A stretch of DNA of 7,917 bases, from positions 1-7,917 of the forward strand of contig JAYEFL010000354.1 of the NCBI GenBank assembly GCA_034658635.1, read 5' to 3'. The notes beneath the pieces were generated by a model that was not told where the DNA came from, did not search any database, and saw only the letters and a list, made by a program, of their open reading frames with translations. The position numbers and the translations under genes were made by a program. Of the stretch, positions 5,820 to 7,917 are shown piece by piece (the stretch's first letter is position 1; each line of letters begins with the position of its first letter). This DNA is from JABHCC01 sp034658635. GTDB taxonomy: Bacteria > Bacteroidota > Bacteroidia > Bacteroidales > UBA12481.

Positions 5820-6664
5820 GGTCAAGATTAAGGCTAAGATTAAGATTAAGATTAAGGTTAAGGTTTAGACCTATTGTGATTTTATTGTTATTAGCTAGCT
5901 TCCTGTTCGCGAATGATACATTGATCTCTTTGTATGCTGATAGGATGAAGGCGGATGAAGCGGGTCTCAAAGATAAACTCGTTCTGATCGATATGATCTT
6001 GGCAGAGTATTATTTATCGATTTCCGATCTCAAGACTGCTAGGATCTTTCTGGAAAATTCAATAGCAAATGCAGATGAACCCTTTTTGTCAGATAGAAAA
6101 CTTGATATTTATCGCCTTGATATGATCGAGGGTAATTTTGATATAGCCGAATCAGGTTTGATCAATGTATATTTTTATTCAAAAAACAAAAAACAAAAAG
6201 TCCGCGCTGCAATGCTGCTGGGGATTTTAAATGCCTTAAAAGGTGAATACGAAGAATCTCAAAAGTATCTGACCGAAAGCTTGAAGTTGGAAGGTGTTTG
6301 GGATAATAGCATTGAGAATACGCTTGATTCACTTCTTTTAGATGCGAAAAAGAGAAAGAATATTGAAACGGCTAAATGGCTGTCAACTTTTCTCCCCGGT
6401 TCAGGACAGATCTATGCTAAAAATGCCAAAGGAGCTATAGGGGCAATCGGTATAGCGGCTTTTTGGGGCGGCTGGTTTGTCTACGATCTTATCCAACAGG
6501 ATTATTATTCTGCCGCATTGGTTCTTCTTTGGCCATGGCAGAGATATCACAGAGGTAACATTCAAAATGCCAGATACTCGGTTGAAAGCTATAATGCTTT
6601 GATCGAAGATAAAATGAATCGGACTTTATTGGAGTATTTGTCAAATAAGCAGGGAAGCCAATAA
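5816..6664 (+). CDS. Arg-Leu repeat leader + helical repeats + PGSG membrane domain protein (paralogue 2)
   Basis: A 282-residue exported protein, paralogous in layout to the preceding gene. Its start (ATG 5816, ATGA overlap, AAGG eight bases upstream) is followed by six Arg-Leu pairs and Arg-Phe (residues 4-17), an n-region with nine arginines counting R2 and R18, before the hydrophobic core (20-31) and a likely cleavage after FLFA (32). Helical TPR-like repeats span about 42-165 (for example AAMLLGILNALKGEYEESQKYL, 131-152). The C-terminal domain has WLSTFLPGSGQIYAKNAKG (188-206), two hydrophobic stretches (about 208-224 and 230-241), and NIQNARYSVESYN (248-260), mirroring the ending of paralogue 1. 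No function is known to me. It is the last gene of the cassette; no standard terminator follows. No alternative start would leave a normal signal peptide, so the repeat seems to be really translated. Confidence 0.88.
   Translation: MRSRLRLRLRLRLRLRFRPIVILLLLASFLFANDTLISLYADRMKADEAGLKDKLVLIDMILAEYYLSISDLKTARIFLENSIANADEPFLSDRKLDIYRLDMIEGNFDIAESGLINVYFYSKNKKQKVRAAMLLGILNALKGEYEESQKYLTESLKLEGVWDNSIENTLDSLLLDAKKRKNIETAKWLSTFLPGSGQIYAKNAKGAIGAIGIAAFWGGWFVYDLIQQDYYSAALVLLWPWQRYHRGNIQNARYSVESYNALIEDKMNRTLLEYLSNKQGSQ
5822..5869 (+). repeat. In-frame hexamer microsatellite, eight units of YTAAGR type
   Basis: Eight consecutive six-base units (TCAAGA, TTAAGG, CTAAGA, TTAAGA, TTAAGA, TTAAGG, TTAAGG, TTTAGA) lie immediately after codon 2 of the second PGSG gene. 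Because the unit is two codons, gain or loss of units keeps the frame and changes only the number of Arg-Leu pairs in the signal-peptide n-region. Confidence 0.9.
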
Positions 6665-6767
6665 GCTAAGAAGTATAAAATTAAGACTAAGATCAAGGAA
6701 TTAAATTTTACCTCTAAACTTCCTTCTTCTCCGCCATCTGACGGATTTGGATGGCAAGCCTAAACCC
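6665..6767. other. Convergent intergenic spacer with hexamers and a weak inverted repeat
   Basis: The spacer between the stops of the cassette (plus) and the symporter (minus) holds the short hexamer array, an inverted repeat GCCATC (6733-6738) / GATGGC (6750-6755) around an 11-base loop, and two CCTAAAC units (6759-6772 region). Neither side of the inverted repeat has a T tract, so it is not a standard terminator; it could be part of a dispersed intergenic repeat. Confidence 0.35.
6681..6698 (+). repeat. Second short YTAAGR hexamer array downstream of the cassette
   Basis: Three consecutive units TTAAGA, CTAAGA, TCAAGG match the hexamer family seen at 5822-5869, with one more isolated CTAAGA at 6666-6671 just after the stop codon. 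Here they are non-coding, in the 103-base convergent spacer between the cassette and the symporter gene. Confidence 0.6.
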
Positions 6768-7917
6768 CTAAACTATCTTTTTAAGTCTGGCAAAACAATA
6801 AACTCCAATACTGAAGATCAATCCGGGATAAAACGGTTCAATATTCAGAGGATAATGCCCAATTATTTCACCGAGAATGAACCAGCTTGCCGATAGAGTA
6901 ATAGACCCCAGCATTATCAATAGGATCATTTTAGATGAAACAGGTTTATTAAATAAGACAGAAAGGACAGGCAAGAGCAAAGAAGGGATCACTAAAGTCC
7001 CGATCAAATACCAGATCGAAATAACCGAAGGAACAGTTATAACTATGATCATGGCAACAAGACCGGTGATAAGATAAGAAATACGAATATTTTTACGAAT
7101 ATTGTCCGGGTAAAAATGGGATAAAATATCATAACCCACAGTTTGTGCGGATATGAAAATATACGAGTCCAAAGTGGACATTACCGTAGCAAGAATTCCT
7201 GTAAAGAACAAACCGAAGAGCCCAATGGGAAGTACAAGTTCAGCAATGAGCGGATAGGCGTAAAGTGATTGAATATCAGGAAGTAATGCACGTGCGTATA
7301 AACCGGTAATAACGGTCAATGCATCAAATATCATCCAAAATACGATACTTAGAAGAATGCCGTTCCTTGCTGTTTTTGCGGATTTTGCTGCGGCACAGCG
7401 TTGATGGAATCCGGGATCCACAAGCGTCCAGAGTGCAATAAAAAACCACGAAATAATGTATGTTGGAGATAGGCCTCCCGTAAGAGAAAGATGGTTCTCC
7501 GGGAGGTATTGTGAGCTGATATATTCAGCAAAAGGATATTGCTTCAGTAAAAATATTATCAAAACTATAAACCCGGCAAACATCAGAAAAAATTGAAGCA
7601 TATCGGATTGCACAACAGTGGTAAAGCCTTTTTTGTACAAATAGAGTGCAGATATTACAAAAATGATCAAAGCGGAAAGAACAGAAGAAATCCCCGTGAG
7701 CATAGACAACATGATACCTGCGATAAGAAGATAGGGTGCAGGGGATGTCATTAAAAAAACAAAGAAAGCACTGATAAATGAAGGCATTTTCCCATATCCC
7801 CTGGAGATCAGTTCGGGAATACTGACTGCCTGGGCCTTACGGATCCTGCCGGCAATAAAAAGCGCATAGATCAATGCAAAGATATAGTAGGGGAAACCCA
7901 TAACAAACCAATTTGAC
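6768..7917 (-). CDS. Sodium:solute symporter (SSS) family permease, N-terminus off window
   Basis: About 383 residues of a polytopic inner-membrane transporter; family members usually have 450-550, so roughly the first 60-100 residues are outside the window. The frame is open to the right edge, and the Met at 7901 is internal, since hydrophobic coding sequence (SNWFV) continues upstream of it. Numbered from that Met, landmarks are AGRIRKAQAVSIPELISRGYGK (17-38, the loop before TM3), TTVVQSDMLQFFLM (94-107), WTLVDPGFHQRCAAAKSAKTARNG (158-181) and ATVMSTLDSYI (238-248), the TM8 segment whose Ser/Thr residues form the Na2 sodium site in LeuT-fold SSS proteins. It ends LKKIV at the TAG 6770-6768. 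It should import an organic solute with Na+; the substrate cannot be read from the sequence. It converges on the cassette and is not linked in an operon with any gene seen here. Confidence 0.92.
   Translation of the reverse strand, partial: SNWFVMGFPYYIFALIYALFIAGRIRKAQAVSIPELISRGYGKMPSFISAFFVFLMTSPAPYLLIAGIMLSMLTGISSVLSALIIFVISALYLYKKGFTTVVQSDMLQFFLMFAGFIVLIIFLLKQYPFAEYISSQYLPENHLSLTGGLSPTYIISWFFIALWTLVDPGFHQRCAAAKSAKTARNGILLSIVFWMIFDALTVITGLYARALLPDIQSLYAYPLIAELVLPIGLFGLFFTGILATVMSTLDSYIFISAQTVGYDILSHFYPDNIRKNIRISYLITGLVAMIIVITVPSVISIWYLIGTLVIPSLLLPVLSVLFNKPVSSKMILLIMLGSITLSASWFILGEIIGHYPLNIEPFYPGLIFSIGVYCFARLKKIV

Noticed and set aside
5822..5869. Hexamer tract as a CRISPR-like or telomere-like array
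   Set aside because: Units are contiguous six-mers without spacers and lie inside a coding frame; they do not form direct repeats with unique spacers.
6665..6763. Open extension of the cassette's last frame past its TAA for 32 codons
   Set aside because: It runs through hexamer repeat and inverted-repeat sequence with low-complexity translation; there is no sign of stop-codon readthrough such as a conserved domain beyond the stop.
7349..7531. Open frame on the minus strand within the symporter gene
   Set aside because: It is an alternative frame of the symporter coding region, where the real frame carries the conserved QRCAAAKSAKTAR loop.

Overview
The window (about 40% GC by eye) holds nine protein genes and no RNA genes, CRISPR array or insertion sequence. 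Two are cut by the window edges. Anaerobic flavin-based energy metabolism, a ferredoxin-domain EtfA, and small secreted TPR and glycine-hairpin envelope proteins suggest an uncultured anaerobe of the FCB / Cloacimonadota type. That placement is inferred from gene content and style only; no taxonomic marker is present.

Left third, minus strand (3362 down to 1): a tight operon etfB - etfA - GlcD-like flavoprotein, with 11 and 8 bp gaps. Its order and domain content match the lctBCD genes of the electron-bifurcating lactate dehydrogenase of acetogens. EtfB carries the DGDTAQVGP motif, EtfA has an N-terminal ferredoxin-like domain, and the third gene is a VAO-type FAD dehydrogenase missing only its last residues at the window edge. 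The complex probably couples 2-hydroxyacid (lactate-like) oxidation to NAD+ with reduced ferredoxin. In EtfA the ferredoxin domain keeps exactly the four cysteines of one [4Fe-4S] cluster and has lost all four of the other.

Middle, plus strand (3544 to 6664): a divergently transcribed small secreted two-TM protein with an internal duplication, then a strong rho-independent terminator-like hairpin. Its T tract ends 11 bases before the TTG start of a four-gene overlapping cassette. The cassette encodes a LolA-like secreted beta protein (low certainty), an unusual YidD-domain protein with its own export signal, and two paralogous proteins built as signal peptide + helical/TPR repeats + C-terminal PGSG membrane domain. 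All four begin with similar signal peptides and the genes overlap by 17, 4 and 4 bases, so they probably make one envelope-located system. The last gene starts with an in-frame hexamer microsatellite (YTAAGR) encoding an Arg-Leu repeat, and the same hexamer recurs just downstream of its stop.

Right end, minus strand (7917 to 6768): most of a sodium:solute symporter (SSS) family permease, lacking its N-terminus at the window edge. The strongest candidate for an undescribed system is the secreted-YidD / PGSG cassette at 3966-6664.
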